Below are positions 18,318 to 28,622 of a stretch of DNA of 64,000 bases, piece after piece; the stretch's first letter is position 1, and each line of letters opens with the position of its first letter. The translations under genes and the position numbers were made by a program. The stretch is from contig CAWIZY010000025.1 of the NCBI GenBank assembly GCA_963840725.1, positions 62,001 to 126,000 of the forward strand, read 5' to 3'. The DNA comes from CAVWDU01 sp963840725. Its GTDB lineage: Bacteria > Pseudomonadota > Gammaproteobacteria > Pseudomonadales > Halieaceae. The notes beneath the pieces are model-generated. The model was not told where the DNA came from. It ran no database searches and saw only the letters and a list, made by a program, of their open reading frames with translations.

Positions 18318-19007
18318 TTGGCTTATACCCGTGTCAAAATATGCGGTATCACGCGACCCGATGACGCGCTAGCGGTTGCCAACAGCGGGGCTGACGCGTT
18401 GGGTCTGGTTTTTTACGAACCCAGCCCGCGGTCGGTCACTCTTGCATCGGCTGTTGCGATCGCCAACGCAGCGCCGCCTCTGTTGTCCCTGGTGGCGTTG
18501 TTTGTCGACGCCCCGGAAACTGTCATTCGGCAGGTACTGGCCGAAGTGCCGATTGACCTGCTGCAGTTTCACGGTGAGGAGACGCCACAGTTCTGTGAAC
18601 AGTTCGGTAGGCCTTACCTGAAAGCACTGCGGATGCGGGAGGGCGTCGATCTCGGCGCCGCCTGCATGCACTACCGCTCAGCCCGGGGGCTGCTGCTGGA
18701 TAGCTGGCAGCCCGGCACCCCGGGTGGCACTGGGCAGCGCTTTGACTGGGACCTTGCCACTGCCGTGCTGACTCGGCCCATGATACTTGCCGGTGGGCTC
18801 GATGCCGGGAACGTGGGTGAGGCCATTGCGAAGCTTTCGCCCGCAGCTGTCGATATCAGTGGGGGTGTGGAAACGGAGCCGGGACTAAAAGATGGCGTGA
18901 TGATCCAGCGTTTTGTCGCAGCGGTTCGCCGCGCTGACCAGCAAGCAATTGTCAGCGAACGTTCAGCAGCAAACATTCAACAGCAACCGACGACCAGCAA
19001 CCCATGA
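18318..19007 (+). CDS. trpF: Phosphoribosylanthranilate isomerase
   Basis: 229 residues with a TTG start giving the standard N-terminus MAYTRVKICGIT. It converts N-(5'-phosphoribosyl)anthranilate to the ribulose form in tryptophan synthesis. Catalytic cysteine (KICGITR, residue about 9) and phosphate-binding GGLDAGN/VDISGGVETEPG are present. It leads trpF-trpB-trpA; the absence of trpC/trpD/trpE here fits the split trp operons of pseudomonads and relatives. The last 20 residues, rich in Gln and Ser, go past the usual barrel end. Confidence 0.96.
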   Translation: MAYTRVKICGITRPDDALAVANSGADALGLVFYEPSPRSVTLASAVAIANAAPPLLSLVALFVDAPETVIRQVLAEVPIDLLQFHGEETPQFCEQFGRPYLKALRMREGVDLGAACMHYRSARGLLLDSWQPGTPGGTGQRFDWDLATAVLTRPMILAGGLDAGNVGEAIAKLSPAAVDISGGVETEPGLKDGVMIQRFVAAVRRADQQAIVSERSAANIQQQPTTSNP

Positions 19008-19025
19008 ACAGAAAAAACGGACCAG

Positions 19026-20255
19026 GTGACACCGATGACAGTTGATCTCAATGACAAGGTTTTCGCTTCAATGCCCGACGCGGACGGGCGGTTTGGCAGT
19101 TATGGCGGCAAGTTCGTTGCCGAAACCCTGATGTCCGCCCTTACCGATCTGGAAGCGCTATATCGCCGCCTGTCCAATGACAGCGAGTTTCAGCGCGAAC
19201 TGGACCACGATCTCGCCCATTATGTGGGTAGGCCTTCACCCCTCTATGAGGCATCCAGATGGTCTGATCAGATCGGCGGCGCGCGGATCTATCTCAAGCG
19301 TGAAGACCTGAACCATACTGGCGCTCACAAGGTCAACAATACGGTGGGGCAAGCGCTGCTGGCTCGCCATATGGGCAAGAAGCGGGTTATTGCTGAAACC
19401 GGTGCCGGGCAGCACGGTGTCGCCACAGCCTCGATCGCAGCGCGCCTTGGTCTGGAATGCCATGTCTTTATGGGTGAAGAAGACGTGCGCCGGCAGGCGC
19501 TCAACGTCTACCGGATGAAGCTGCTCGGGGCCCAGGTCATACCGGTCACGTCTGGCTCACGGACTCTCAAAGATGCCATGAACGAGGCCATGAGAGATTG
19601 GGTCACCAATGTCGACAACACATTTTACATCATCGGCACAGTTGCCGGGCCGCATCCTTACCCCCTTTTGGTTCGTGATTTTCAGTGTGTCATAGGGCGC
19701 GAGGCGAGGGCCCAGTCCCTGCAGCAGACGGGTCGATTGCCCGACGCGCTGGTTGCTTGCGTAGGCGGAGGTTCCAATGCCATTGGACTGTTTCATCCCT
19801 TCCTCGGCGATGAGTCGGTGGCCATGTTTGGTGTCGAGGCTGGTGGTCATGGCGTAGACACGCAGGAGCATGCCGCCCCGCTGACTGCGGGCACACCGGG
19901 CGTACTGCACGGAAATCGCACCTACCTGATGCAAAATGCTGACGGGCAGATTATGCACACTCACTCGATCTCTGCCGGGCTGGATTATCCGGGAGTCGGT
20001 CCAGAGCACGCTTGGCTCAAGGATATAGGTCGCGTTAATTATGTCGTCGCGGATGACGATGAAGCGCTGGCCGCCTTTCACACGCTCACCCGCATAGAAG
20101 GCATTATGCCCGCTCTGGAAACGGCGCATGCGTTGGCCTACGCGGAAAAGTTGGCTGCCACCATGACGCCAGAGCAAATGATCGTAGTCAATCTTTCCGG
20201 GCGTGGCGACAAGGACATTCTCACCGTTGCGGAGATAGACGGTATTGAGTTATAG
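19026..20255 (+). CDS. trpB: Tryptophan synthase beta chain
   Basis: 409 residues from GTG 19026; the ATG at 19035 (three codons later) is an equally good start. It condenses indole and serine to tryptophan with pyridoxal phosphate. The PLP lysine lies in [18 protein letters not shown] near residue 101, and the phosphate loop is [10 protein letters not shown] near 243. It forms the alpha2-beta2 complex with TrpA, encoded 18 bp downstream. Confidence 0.98.
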   Translation: MTPMTVDLNDKVFASMPDADGRFGSYGGKFVAETLMSALTDLEALYRRLSNDSEFQRELDHDLAHYVGRPSPLYEASRWSDQIGGARIYLKREDLNHTGAHKVNNTVGQALLARHMGKKRVIAETGAGQHGVATASIAARLGLECHVFMGEEDVRRQALNVYRMKLLGAQVIPVTSGSRTLKDAMNEAMRDWVTNVDNTFYIIGTVAGPHPYPLLVRDFQCVIGREARAQSLQQTGRLPDALVACVGGGSNAIGLFHPFLGDESVAMFGVEAGGHGVDTQEHAAPLTAGTPGVLHGNRTYLMQNADGQIMHTHSISAGLDYPGVGPEHAWLKDIGRVNYVVADDDEALAAFHTLTRIEGIMPALETAHALAYAEKLAATMTPEQMIVVNLSGRGDKDILTVAEIDGIEL

Positions 20256-20273
20256 AGCAGGGGACGTATCCGT

Positions 20274-21095
20274 ATGAGTCGCATCAAGGAACGGTTCAGG
20301 GAACTGGCCGGCCAGGGACGTAAGGCATTGATACCGTATCTGGTGGCCGGTGATCCAGGTCGTGACATGACGGTGCCGCTTATGCACCGCCTGGCGGATG
20401 CGGGCGCCGATATTATCGAGTTGGGTGTGCCGTTTTCCGACCCCATGTCAGAGGGACCGGTGATTCAGCAGGCCCATGAGCGCGCCCTGGTCAGCGGCAC
20501 CAGTTTGCGCGACGCGCTGGCGATGGTGAGAGAATTCCGGCGGCGCGATTCGTCAACCCCGGTGCTATTGATGGGGTACGCGAACCCGGTAGAGCACATG
20601 GGCTACGATGTATTTGCCGATGCCGCCGCCGAGGCGGGTCTTGACGCGCTGTTAACGGTTGATGTGCCTCCGGAAGAGGTCGCCGCGATCAATCGGGAGC
20701 TCAAGCGCGTGGGTATGGACAACATCTTCCTGGTCGCTCCCACCACACCGGACGAGAGAATCGAACGCATAGCCGGCGAGGCCAGCGGTTTTATCTACTA
20801 TGTGGCTTTGAAGGGAGTAACGGGTGCCGGGCATTTGGACGCAGAGGATGTCGCGGCTCATTTGTCACGTATCCGACGATTTTCAGACTTGCCACTGGCG
20901 GTCGGGTTTGGCATCAAGGATGCCGCCTCAGCAGCAGCCGTTGCCGCTGTCGCCGACGGTGTAGTGGTGGGCAGCGCACTGGTTGACACAGTGGCGAAAG
21001 CAATCGCCGAGGGCGCAGAAACGGATGTCGCGATCGAGTCCGCAGTGAGCCTGCTGGCTTCATTGCGCAAAGGGATAGACGGTCTCGCTTCCTAG
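20274..21095 (+). CDS. trpA: Tryptophan synthase alpha chain
   Basis: 273 residues. It cleaves indole-3-glycerol phosphate and passes indole to TrpB. The TIM barrel carries the catalytic residues in ADIIELGVPFSDPMSEGPVI (about 45-64) and the phosphate-binding GFGIKD near 213. It ends the trpFBA group; the short gap before accD contains a TATAAT, so accD may have its own promoter. Confidence 0.98.
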   Translation: MSRIKERFRELAGQGRKALIPYLVAGDPGRDMTVPLMHRLADAGADIIELGVPFSDPMSEGPVIQQAHERALVSGTSLRDALAMVREFRRRDSSTPVLLMGYANPVEHMGYDVFADAAAEAGLDALLTVDVPPEEVAAINRELKRVGMDNIFLVAPTTPDERIERIAGEASGFIYYVALKGVTGAGHLDAEDVAAHLSRIRRFSDLPLAVGFGIKDAASAAAVAAVADGVVVGSALVDTVAKAIAEGAETDVAIESAVSLLASLRKGIDGLAS

Positions 21096-21112
21096 ATCGG
21101 GCTGCCGGTGTT

Positions 21113-21118
21113 TATAAT
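21113..21118 (+). promoter_or_regulatory. Possible -10 element upstream of accD
   Basis: A perfect TATAAT, 28 bp before the accD ATG, in the 50-bp gap between trpA and accD. No good -35 is seen at the right distance, so this rests on the -10 hexamer alone. Confidence 0.35.
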
Positions 21119-21145
21119 GGCTGCTCTTGAGACCAGGGGCGAGCC

Positions 21146-22318
21146 ATGAGCTGGATTGACAAAATTCTACCATCGGGGGTCCGCAGAGATAGTAATCAAC
21201 GCCGCGTCAATGTTCCCGAGGGTCTGTGGACCAAATGCGTCAAGTGTGAAGCGGTGCTGTATCGACCCGACGTTGAACGCAATGACGATGTCTGCCCGAA
21301 GTGCGAGCACCACATGCGCATCGGCGCCCGGCGACGACTTGATATTTTTCTCGACCCGGTCGGGCGGGAAGAAATCTTCAGTGATATTGAGCCGATCGAT
21401 CGACTCAAGTTCAAAGATAAGAAGCGCTACCGTGATCGCTTGGCTGCAGCACAGAAGAACACTGGAGAAAAGGACGCCCTGATTGCCATGCGAGGGTCAG
21501 TGCATGGACTTCCTCTTATTGTTGTTGCCTTCGAATTCGATTTTCACGGTGGCTCGATGGGCTACGCTGTGGGCGAAAAATTCACTCGCGCCGCCCAGGT
21601 CGCACTGGATGAGCACATCCCACTGGTCTGTTTCTCTGCATCGGGTGGGGCCAGGATGCAGGAAGCTCTGATATCACTGATGCAGATGGCCAAGACCAGT
21701 GCGGTCATTGAGCGCATGAAACAGCAAAGTGTTCCCTATATATCGGTCATGACTGATCCCATTTTCGGGGGGGTATCTGCTTCGCTGGCGCTGCTGGGTG
21801 ATGTGAATATTGCTGAGCCCGATGCCCGGGCGGGGTTCGCGGGCCCCAATATCATTGAGCAAACCATCCGTCAAAAACTGCCCAAGGGCTTTCAGCGCAG
21901 CGAGTTTCTGCTCGAGCACGGTGCGATCGATATGATCGTAAACCGGACCGATATGCGCGCCGTTGTTGCCAGGCTCTTGTCAAAGTTGAGTCATGTACCG
22001 CTCGCAGATTCTGCGATGGAGGACACCGCTGCAGAGTTGTCTGTTGACTCCAGCGAGGCGGAGGTTGCGGCGCCCGAGCCCCCCGCAGAGGACGAAGCGG
22101 TCGAAATCAATGATGCAACAGCGCCGCAGAGCAACGGTGAGCCTGAGCCTGAAGCTGAAGAGCCGGTTGCCGCCGAGCCGCCGACCGAGCCGATGGAAGA
22201 AACATCCGGGGTGGACGACAGCGCGAATGACGACACTGTAGCCAGCGACAGTAAACCTGTGAAGCCGCCAAAACAGACCAAACGGACACCCACCAGTCCA
22301 GCCAAGGGAGATGAATAG
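21146..22318 (+). CDS. accD: Acetyl-CoA carboxylase carboxyltransferase beta subunit with long acidic tail
   Basis: 390 residues, about 85 longer than E. coli AccD. With AccA it transfers the carboxyl group from biotin to acetyl-CoA, making malonyl-CoA. The N-terminal zinc ribbon is complete (CVKC near 32 and CPKC near 53), and the crotonase-like core has the oxyanion stretch [12 protein letters not shown] near 165. From about residue 295 a low-complexity tail rich in Glu, Asp, Pro and Ala ends with a short basic stretch. The tail is beyond the catalytic domain and its role is unknown. Its last 8 bases overlap folC. Confidence 0.96.
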   Translation: MSWIDKILPSGVRRDSNQRRVNVPEGLWTKCVKCEAVLYRPDVERNDDVCPKCEHHMRIGARRRLDIFLDPVGREEIFSDIEPIDRLKFKDKKRYRDRLAAAQKNTGEKDALIAMRGSVHGLPLIVVAFEFDFHGGSMGYAVGEKFTRAAQVALDEHIPLVCFSASGGARMQEALISLMQMAKTSAVIERMKQQSVPYISVMTDPIFGGVSASLALLGDVNIAEPDARAGFAGPNIIEQTIRQKLPKGFQRSEFLLEHGAIDMIVNRTDMRAVVARLLSKLSHVPLADSAMEDTAAELSVDSSEAEVAAPEPPAEDEAVEINDATAPQSNGEPEPEAEEPVAAEPPTEPMEETSGVDDSANDDTVASDSKPVKPPKQTKRTPTSPAKGDE

Positions 22319-23591
22319 TTCAAACCTTGACAGCTGGCTGGAGCGACTTGAGACCATTCATCCTCGGGCCATGGACCTTGGTCTGGAGCGTGTTGCCAGC
22401 GTCGCTGACAAACTGAACCTGCTCCCGCCGGGCTGCCCGGTAGTGACGGTTGCGGGCACAAATGGCAAGGGGTCCTGCGTCGCGGTCATGGAGGCAATGC
22501 TAACGGCGCAGGGTCAAATGCCCGGTGCCGCCGTATCGCCACATTTGCTGCGTTTCAATGAGCGCATCCGAATCGCAGGACAGCCTGCTGTCGATGAGGA
22601 AATTGTTGACGCCTTTGAGGCGATAGAAGCCGCCAGAGGGTCAGTGACACTGACCTATTTTGAGTTCGGCTTGCTGGCTTCGCTGCTGATCTTCAGGCAG
22701 CGAGGCGCAGACACCATTCTGTTGGAGGTCGGTCTGGGTGGACGACTGGACGCTGCCAATATCGTCGATCCTGATGTTGCCGTTATTACCACTATCGCCC
22801 TGGATCACCAGCAGTGGCTGGGTGACACACGCGATGCGATCAGTCGGGAGAAAGCGGGCATTCTGCGGCCGGGCATCCCCGCTGTTATTGCCGACCCCGA
22901 CCCGCCTGCTGCTCTGAAGGCCTGCGTTGATACCTTGGGTGCGCGGGCCGTGTACCTGGGCTCCGATTTTACGATTGAGGAGACGGAAAGCGAATGGTCA
23001 GCTGCGTTGCGCCGGCCCGATGGCGGTTTGCGGTCGCTGCCTGCAGTTATCAGAGGCGCGCTGCTCCCCATCAATATAGCTGCGGGGCTCCAGGCTATCT
23101 TGCTCCTTGGTGAGACTTTTGAAGATTCGGTGGTGCAAGCGGTTGTCCCCGGATTGCAGCCCGGGGGCCGGCGCGAGCAGCGCAGTATTCAGGGACGGAA
23201 CTATCTGCTGGATGTGGCGCACAATCCCTCTGCAGCGGGAGCTCTGGGTCAATTCCTGGAGCAACATCCGGTCGCGGGTCGCACCATGGCGCTGTTTTCA
23301 GCGATGGCCGACAAGGACATACGTGCTATCATCCGCGCCTGCCAGGGGGTCTTCGATGGCTGGTATCTGGCAGACCAGCCGACGGTTGCCCGGGCGGCGT
23401 CAGCCGCTGTGATCCGTGAGCTACTGCTTGAAGAAGCCGAAGCTGTGCTTGGGAGCTTCGAAAGCGTCGACAGAGCGGTGGCGGCGGCGGGAGCTGCGCT
23501 AAGCGCGGGTGACCGCCTGGTTGTGTTTGGCTCCTTCCACACCGTGGCCGCTGCGCTCTCGGAATTGGATAATCATCCTGGGAATCACTGA
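22311..23591 (+). CDS. folC: Bifunctional folylpolyglutamate/dihydrofolate synthase
   Basis: 426 residues. It adds glutamate to dihydropteroate and to reduced folates with ATP. The Mur-ligase-like P-loop VAGTNGKGS lies near residue 48 and the second ligase motif [20 protein letters not shown] is near 143. The ATG at 22311 lies inside the end of accD, an arrangement also known in other gammaproteobacteria. The SPOR-domain gene follows with two bases between. Confidence 0.96.
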   Translation: MNSSNLDSWLERLETIHPRAMDLGLERVASVADKLNLLPPGCPVVTVAGTNGKGSCVAVMEAMLTAQGQMPGAAVSPHLLRFNERIRIAGQPAVDEEIVDAFEAIEAARGSVTLTYFEFGLLASLLIFRQRGADTILLEVGLGGRLDAANIVDPDVAVITTIALDHQQWLGDTRDAISREKAGILRPGIPAVIADPDPPAALKACVDTLGARAVYLGSDFTIEETESEWSAALRRPDGGLRSLPAVIRGALLPINIAAGLQAILLLGETFEDSVVQAVVPGLQPGGRREQRSIQGRNYLLDVAHNPSAAGALGQFLEQHPVAGRTMALFSAMADKDIRAIIRACQGVFDGWYLADQPTVARAASAAVIRELLLEEAEAVLGSFESVDRAVAAAGAALSAGDRLVVFGSFHTVAAALSELDNHPGNH

Positions 23592-23593
23592 GC

Positions 23594-24265
23594 GTGAGAG
23601 ACGTCCTCAAACAACGGCTGATTGGCGCACTTATTCTGGTCGCGCTGGGCGTCATTTTCTGGCCTCTGATCTTTGTTGAACAACACCAACATGATGTGGA
23701 GAGGACAGCGATTCCTGCACGTCCGGATGTCGTAACGACGCCGCTTGCGCGGCCGTCTGCCACGAAGTTGCGCGGATCGCCGGAACTGCAGGCGCAGGAG
23801 GGTGAACCCGGGACTGGCCCAGGCACGACTCTTGACACAGACCATGATGACCGGGGCGCGGCGAGAGACAGTGCCGTGAGCCCGGAGCCGGTGGTCGCAA
23901 ACGATGAGAAGGCCGCTGGGGGGCCGGCAGTCGTAGCCCCGGGCAGTGCGTCCTCCCCGGGTCTGGAGGTGCCGCGTACACGCCGGGAGGCGCCCGTCTC
24001 GCCGGCCCTGGATGCCAATGGGGTGCCGATAGCCTGGATTCTGCAAGTGGCCAGCGTTAGTAGTCAGGCCAAGGCCGAACAGCTGCGGGTACAATTGTTG
24101 TCCATCGATGAAAAAGCCTATGTGAAACGGGTGCGCAAAGGCGGAAAGACCCTCTATCGCGTTTACATTGGCCCCAAGTTTGAGCGCATTCGACTCGAAA
24201 ACCTGAAACCACGTATTGACTCTGAATTCAAGGTCGATTCAATGCTGATACGCTATCTTCCGTGA
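23594..24265 (+). CDS. dedD: DedD-like SPOR-domain cell-division protein
   Basis: 223 residues, GTG start. A single N-terminal membrane helix (LIGALILVALGVIFWPLIFV, about 9-28) is followed by a Pro/Gly/Ala-rich linker and a C-terminal SPOR domain from about residue 140 (AWILQVASVSSQAKAEQLRV). SPOR domains bind denuded septal peptidoglycan, so the protein probably acts at the division site in the periplasm. Position between folC and cvpA is the same as dedD of E. coli, which supports the name. Confidence 0.88.
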   Translation: MRDVLKQRLIGALILVALGVIFWPLIFVEQHQHDVERTAIPARPDVVTTPLARPSATKLRGSPELQAQEGEPGTGPGTTLDTDHDDRGAARDSAVSPEPVVANDEKAAGGPAVVAPGSASSPGLEVPRTRREAPVSPALDANGVPIAWILQVASVSSQAKAEQLRVQLLSIDEKAYVKRVRKGGKTLYRVYIGPKFERIRLENLKPRIDSEFKVDSMLIRYLP

Positions 24266-24344
24266 GACCGTTCCACCGCCAATACCCGGGTAGCGCGCTT
24301 GACAGCCTCACACTGCCGGAACAGGAAACCCGACAGGGCTCGAC

Positions 24345-24893
24345 ATGGTAATTGATGTAGGCCAATTTAACTGGCTGGACTGGGCAATAGTCGCCGTAGT
24401 GGGTTTATCGATACTATTGAGTCTTTGGCGTGGATTTGTGCGGGAGGCCATGTCCCTACTGGGGTGGGTCATCGCTTTCGTGCTTGCGAATCTGTACTCT
24501 GACGTTCTCGCGAAGCAATTGGCGGGTACGATCGATAATGAGAGCGCCCGACACGTAGCGGCCTATGTCATCGTGTTCGTTGCCGTGCTGGTCGCGACTA
24601 ATCTGATCAGTTTTCTGTTGAAACAGGTAGTCTGGATGACCGGGTTGACAGTATTGGATCGTATACTGGGTACGGTGTTTGGCTTTGCTCGCGGTGTCCT
24701 TTTGATACTGGTTGCGGTATTGCTGGCGAGGGAGCTGTTACCCTCCGATAACCTGCAGGTTTTGAAAGGCTCGCAACTCATGCCGCATATTGACTACCTG
24801 GCGCAGTGGGTGGAGTCGGTGTTTGGTAAATTTGACACTGCCTGGGTGCCGGGGTTGGCATACCGTTCAGGAAATTTTGGCGCGATGGGGTAA
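24345..24893 (+). CDS. cvpA: CvpA family membrane protein
   Basis: 182 residues with four predicted membrane helices and the family's N-terminal pattern NWLDWAIVAVVGLSILLSLW followed by RGFVREAMSLLGW. CvpA is needed for colicin V production and bile or envelope-stress tolerance in enterobacteria; its molecular role is unsettled. It stands 7 bp upstream of purF, the same cvpA-purF pair as in E. coli. Confidence 0.95.
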   Translation: MVIDVGQFNWLDWAIVAVVGLSILLSLWRGFVREAMSLLGWVIAFVLANLYSDVLAKQLAGTIDNESARHVAAYVIVFVAVLVATNLISFLLKQVVWMTGLTVLDRILGTVFGFARGVLLILVAVLLARELLPSDNLQVLKGSQLMPHIDYLAQWVESVFGKFDTAWVPGLAYRSGNFGAMG

Positions 24894-24900
24894 TTGCACA

Positions 24901-26427
24901 ATGTGTGGCCTGGTGGGTTTGGTAGGTAAAAGTGATATCGCTCCCGATATCTATGATGCATTGACTGTGCTTCAACATCGCGGTCAGGACGCGGCGGGAA
25001 TCGTGACCTGCAGTGGCGGGCGGTTTAACCTGCGCAAAAGCGAGGGCCTGGTGAGAGATGTTTTCCGCCAGCACCAGATGCAGCGTCTCCAGGGCACCGT
25101 TGGAATAGGCCATGTTCGCTACCCGACGGCCGGGAGTTCCGGTCCGGCGCTCGCTCAGCCCTTCTATGTGAACTCTCCCTACGGGATCGCACTGGCTCAC
25201 AATGGCAACCTGACCAACTCCGAGCAATTGACCCGGGAACTATTCCAGGACGATCTGAGGCATCTCAATACAGATTCCGACTCCGAAGTGCTGGTCAATG
25301 TGTTTGCGCATGAACTGCAGATTTTGGGCAAACTGAATCCGTGTGCAGACGATATATTTACAGCGGTGGAGTCCGTGCACCGCCGCTGCCGCGGTGGTTA
25401 TGCTGCGGTTGCACTGTTGGTGAACTACGGTGTGGTGGGTTTCCGCGATCCGTTTGGTATCAGGCCATTGGTGGTGGGGTCCCGCGAGACGGCCTCGGGA
25501 AAGGAATACATGCTGGCATCCGAGAGCGTCGCGCTGGACGTGCTCGGGTTCACTATGATCAACGATGTTGCGCCCGGAGAGGCGGTCTTTATCGACATGA
25601 AGGGTAAATTGCATCGTAAGCAGTGTTCGCAGCAGAGCACCTTGAGGCCCTGCATCTTCGAACACGTGTACTTTGCGCGGCCGGACTCTCTGATGGACGA
25701 GATTTCAGTTTACAAGACCCGTATGCGACAGGGCGAAGGGCTGGCACGCAAGGTTGCTCGACTGCGGCCGGATCTCGATCTGGATGTGATAATTCCCATC
25801 CCGGATACCAGTCGCATAGCAGCGCTGTCGATGGCGACGACAATGGGAATCAAGTTTCGCGAAGGTTTTATGAAGAATCGTTATATTGGCCGAACTTTCA
25901 TCATGCCCGGACAGAGCCAGCGCAAGAAATCAGTGCGTCAGAAGCTCAACGCTGTCCCTCTCGAATTCGAGGGTAAGGACGTCATGCTTGTGGACGATTC
26001 GATAGTTCGCGGTACCACCTGCCGACAGATTATCCAGATGGCACGCGATGCCGGAGCGAGGAACGTTTACTTCGCTTCGGCTGCCCCGCCGGTTCGCTAC
26101 CCCAACGTTTATGGTATCGATATGCCGTCGGCGAACGAACTGATCGCTCATGATCGAACCGAGGAGGAAGTCTGTCATCTTATCGGTGCTGACTGGTTGG
26201 TGTACCAGGATCTGGATGAACTGATAGCCTGTTCCGCCGAGGGTAATCCTCAGGCCGATGGGTTCGACTGCTCGGTATTTGACGGTCAATATGTGACCGG
26301 TGATGTCGACGCCCGTTATCTTGAGCGTATTGACGTTCTGCGCAATGACAAGGCGCAATCCCGACAGCGCGGTGAGCAAGAGTCTGACGGCGTGGTGGTT
26401 GGCTTACATAATGACGTGTCGCCGTGA
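24901..26427 (+). CDS. purF: Amidophosphoribosyltransferase
   Basis: 508 residues from the ATG at 24901, which makes Cys2 the N-terminal nucleophile after Met removal (MCGLVGLVG); the longer open frame upstream is therefore not the start. It makes phosphoribosylamine from PRPP and glutamine, the first step of purine synthesis. The PRPP-binding motif VMLVDDSIVRGTT is near residue 361. Length matches E. coli PurF (505). Its stop overlaps the GTG of metZ. Confidence 0.98.
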   Translation: MCGLVGLVGKSDIAPDIYDALTVLQHRGQDAAGIVTCSGGRFNLRKSEGLVRDVFRQHQMQRLQGTVGIGHVRYPTAGSSGPALAQPFYVNSPYGIALAHNGNLTNSEQLTRELFQDDLRHLNTDSDSEVLVNVFAHELQILGKLNPCADDIFTAVESVHRRCRGGYAAVALLVNYGVVGFRDPFGIRPLVVGSRETASGKEYMLASESVALDVLGFTMINDVAPGEAVFIDMKGKLHRKQCSQQSTLRPCIFEHVYFARPDSLMDEISVYKTRMRQGEGLARKVARLRPDLDLDVIIPIPDTSRIAALSMATTMGIKFREGFMKNRYIGRTFIMPGQSQRKKSVRQKLNAVPLEFEGKDVMLVDDSIVRGTTCRQIIQMARDAGARNVYFASAAPPVRYPNVYGIDMPSANELIAHDRTEEEVCHLIGADWLVYQDLDELIACSAEGNPQADGFDCSVFDGQYVTGDVDARYLERIDVLRNDKAQSRQRGEQESDGVVVGLHNDVSP

Positions 26428-27623
26428 GTGAGTTCGAAGATCCTGCACTCGCAGGTGCCCATCTGGATACGCTGGCGGTAAGGGCAGGCCTTGCGAGAAC
26501 CGGCGAAGGCGAGCACTCCGAGCCCATTTTTACGACCTCGAGTTATGTGTTTGCAAGTGCGGCAGAGGCGGCGGCGCGGTTTTCGGGTGAGCAGCCGGGC
26601 AATGTTTACTCGCGCTACACCAATCCCACGGTGCGTAGCTTCGAAAAACGTCTAGCGGCTTTGGAGGGCGGCGAAGATGCGGTCGCGACCGCTTCAGGCA
26701 TGGCCGCTATATTGAGCACCTGTATGGCACTGCTGAGTGCGGGTGATCACGTAATCTGTTCCCGGGACGTATTCGGGACCACGGGCAACCTGTTCGGCAA
26801 GTACCTGACCAAATTTGGTATCGAGGTGAGTTTCGTGCCCTTGCTTGATCTGGGGGGCTGGCGGGCCGCCATGAGACCTGAGACAGCCATGTTGTTTATG
26901 GAGACTCCGTCCAACCCGCTCAGCGAAGTTGCCGACCTCGAAGTAATGGCCGCACTGGCACGAGAGTACGATTGCCTGCTGGTGGTCGATAACTGTTTTT
27001 GTACGCCTGCGCTGCAAACCCCCCTGTCCCTGGGAGCGGATCTGGTGATTCATTCAGCGACAAAATACCTGGACGGGCAGGGGCGCTGTATTGGCGGCGC
27101 CGTGGTGGGCTCCACCGGACATATGGCAGAAGTTCTCGGGTTTTTGCGCACCTGTGGACCCACCATGAGCCCGTTCAATGCCTGGGTTTTTCTCAAGGGT
27201 CTGGAGACGCTGCGCTTGCGTATGGAGGCGCACAGTCGCTCGGCCCTGGAGCTTGCCAGGTGGCTGGAGCAACAAGCCGCTGTGGAGCAAGTGCACTACG
27301 CGGGCCTGGAATCCCACCCGGGTCACGCATTGGCCGCGAAGCAGCAAAGCGCCTTTGGGGGCGTATTGTCGTTCCGGGTCAAGGGCGGACGGAAGGCTGC
27401 GTGGCGCTGTATCGATGCTACCCGTATCCTCTCCCTGACGGCCAACCTCGGCGATGCCAAGACCACTATAGTGCACCCTGCGACCACCACCCATAGCCGT
27501 CTCAGCGAAGCCGAGCGGGCAGCCGCTGGGATCGGTGAAAACCTGATTCGGGTCGCTGTGGGGCTGGAGCACATTGACGATCTGAAAGCCGACTTGCAGC
27601 GCGGCCTTGCGGAGCTGAGTTAA
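26424..27623 (+). CDS. metZ: O-succinylhomoserine sulfhydrylase
   Basis: 399 residues, GTG start overlapping the purF stop. A Cys/Met-metabolism PLP enzyme with the lysine motif VIHSATKYLDGQGR near residue 213 and the N-terminal TTSSYVFASAAEAAARFSGE pattern of MetZ. It makes homocysteine directly from O-succinylhomoserine and sulfide. The purF-metZ order is that of Pseudomonas, which favours MetZ over cystathionine synthase or lyase. Confidence 0.93.
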   Translation: MSEFEDPALAGAHLDTLAVRAGLARTGEGEHSEPIFTTSSYVFASAAEAAARFSGEQPGNVYSRYTNPTVRSFEKRLAALEGGEDAVATASGMAAILSTCMALLSAGDHVICSRDVFGTTGNLFGKYLTKFGIEVSFVPLLDLGGWRAAMRPETAMLFMETPSNPLSEVADLEVMAALAREYDCLLVVDNCFCTPALQTPLSLGADLVIHSATKYLDGQGRCIGGAVVGSTGHMAEVLGFLRTCGPTMSPFNAWVFLKGLETLRLRMEAHSRSALELARWLEQQAAVEQVHYAGLESHPGHALAAKQQSAFGGVLSFRVKGGRKAAWRCIDATRILSLTANLGDAKTTIVHPATTTHSRLSEAERAAAGIGENLIRVAVGLEHIDDLKADLQRGLAELS

Positions 27624-27685
27624 CAACCGGACGCTGGCAGTACGGCAAGGCCATACCGACAATAATAACAATAAGAGGGTTTTTC

Positions 27686-28612
27686 ATGGGGTATCAGGGG
27701 GCGATTGACAAAGCCATAGCGGATGTAGGCCGTGTCTTACTGGGTAAAGAGCCCCAGATCAGGCTGGCGCTGTGCTGCCTGTTTGCCCGCGGGCACCTGT
27801 TGATTGAAGACCTGCCGGGTATGGGTAAAACCACTCTGTCCCATGCACTCGCCGAGGTGCTGGGGCTGGATTACCAGAGAGTGCAGTTCACCAGTGACCT
27901 GCTTCCGGCAGATATTCTCGGTGTATCGGTATACGATCGCAATGACGGCAGTTTTACCTTCCACCCCGGCCCCATCTTTACCCAGTTGCTGCTGGCCGAT
28001 GAGATTAACCGGGCTACGCCTCGCACCCAGAGCGCCCTGCTGGAGGCGATGGCCGAGGCGCAGGTCACGGCAGAGGGAGCCACGAGGCCATTACCCGACC
28101 CCTTTTTTGTGATTGCCACTCAGAATCCGGTGGATCAATCCGGCACCTACCCGCTACCAGAGTCACAGTTGGACCGGTTTCTGATGCGTCTGGAACTGGG
28201 TTATCCGCACCCACAGGCCGAGAGAGAACTGTTTCAACGACAGCACCGCGGTGGCGTGAGCCAGGCGCTACAGCGATGTATCGATGGTGAGCAACTCGAC
28301 GCCATCCGCACCGCTGTTGCGGCCGTGCATGCGTCCGAAAACTTTCTTGATTACCTGCAGCGTATCGTGGCGTTTACCCGCCAGTCGCCAGAGTTCACAG
28401 TGGGTCTGTCGCCACGGGGCGCTCTGGCGCTGCTCGACAGTGCCAGGACCTGGGCCGTGATGCACAATCGTGGGCACGTGGTGCCGGAAGACCTGCAGGT
28501 GGTCCTGCCGGCGGTGGCGGGGCACCGCCTGATTCCCAGTGGCGATTACGCCGGGGACAGTCAGGCCCTGGTGGACCTGTTGTTGCGCAATGTGGACGTT
28601 ATCAAACCCTGA
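27686..28612 (+). CDS. MoxR-family AAA+ ATPase
   Basis: 308 residues. Walker A LPGMGKTT (about 43-50), Walker B LLLADEINRATPRTQSALLEAM (about 99-120) and the sensor region ATQNPVDQSGTYPLPESQLDRF are all present. MoxR ATPases act as chaperones for assembly or activation of partner proteins, often with DUF58 and von Willebrand factor proteins. Here it leads a three-gene unit with a DUF58 protein and a transglutaminase; a good AGAGGG site precedes the ATG. Confidence 0.94.
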   Translation: MGYQGAIDKAIADVGRVLLGKEPQIRLALCCLFARGHLLIEDLPGMGKTTLSHALAEVLGLDYQRVQFTSDLLPADILGVSVYDRNDGSFTFHPGPIFTQLLLADEINRATPRTQSALLEAMAEAQVTAEGATRPLPDPFFVIATQNPVDQSGTYPLPESQLDRFLMRLELGYPHPQAERELFQRQHRGGVSQALQRCIDGEQLDAIRTAVAAVHASENFLDYLQRIVAFTRQSPEFTVGLSPRGALALLDSARTWAVMHNRGHVVPEDLQVVLPAVAGHRLIPSGDYAGDSQALVDLLLRNVDVIKP

Positions 28613-28622
28613 GTCGCTTTCC

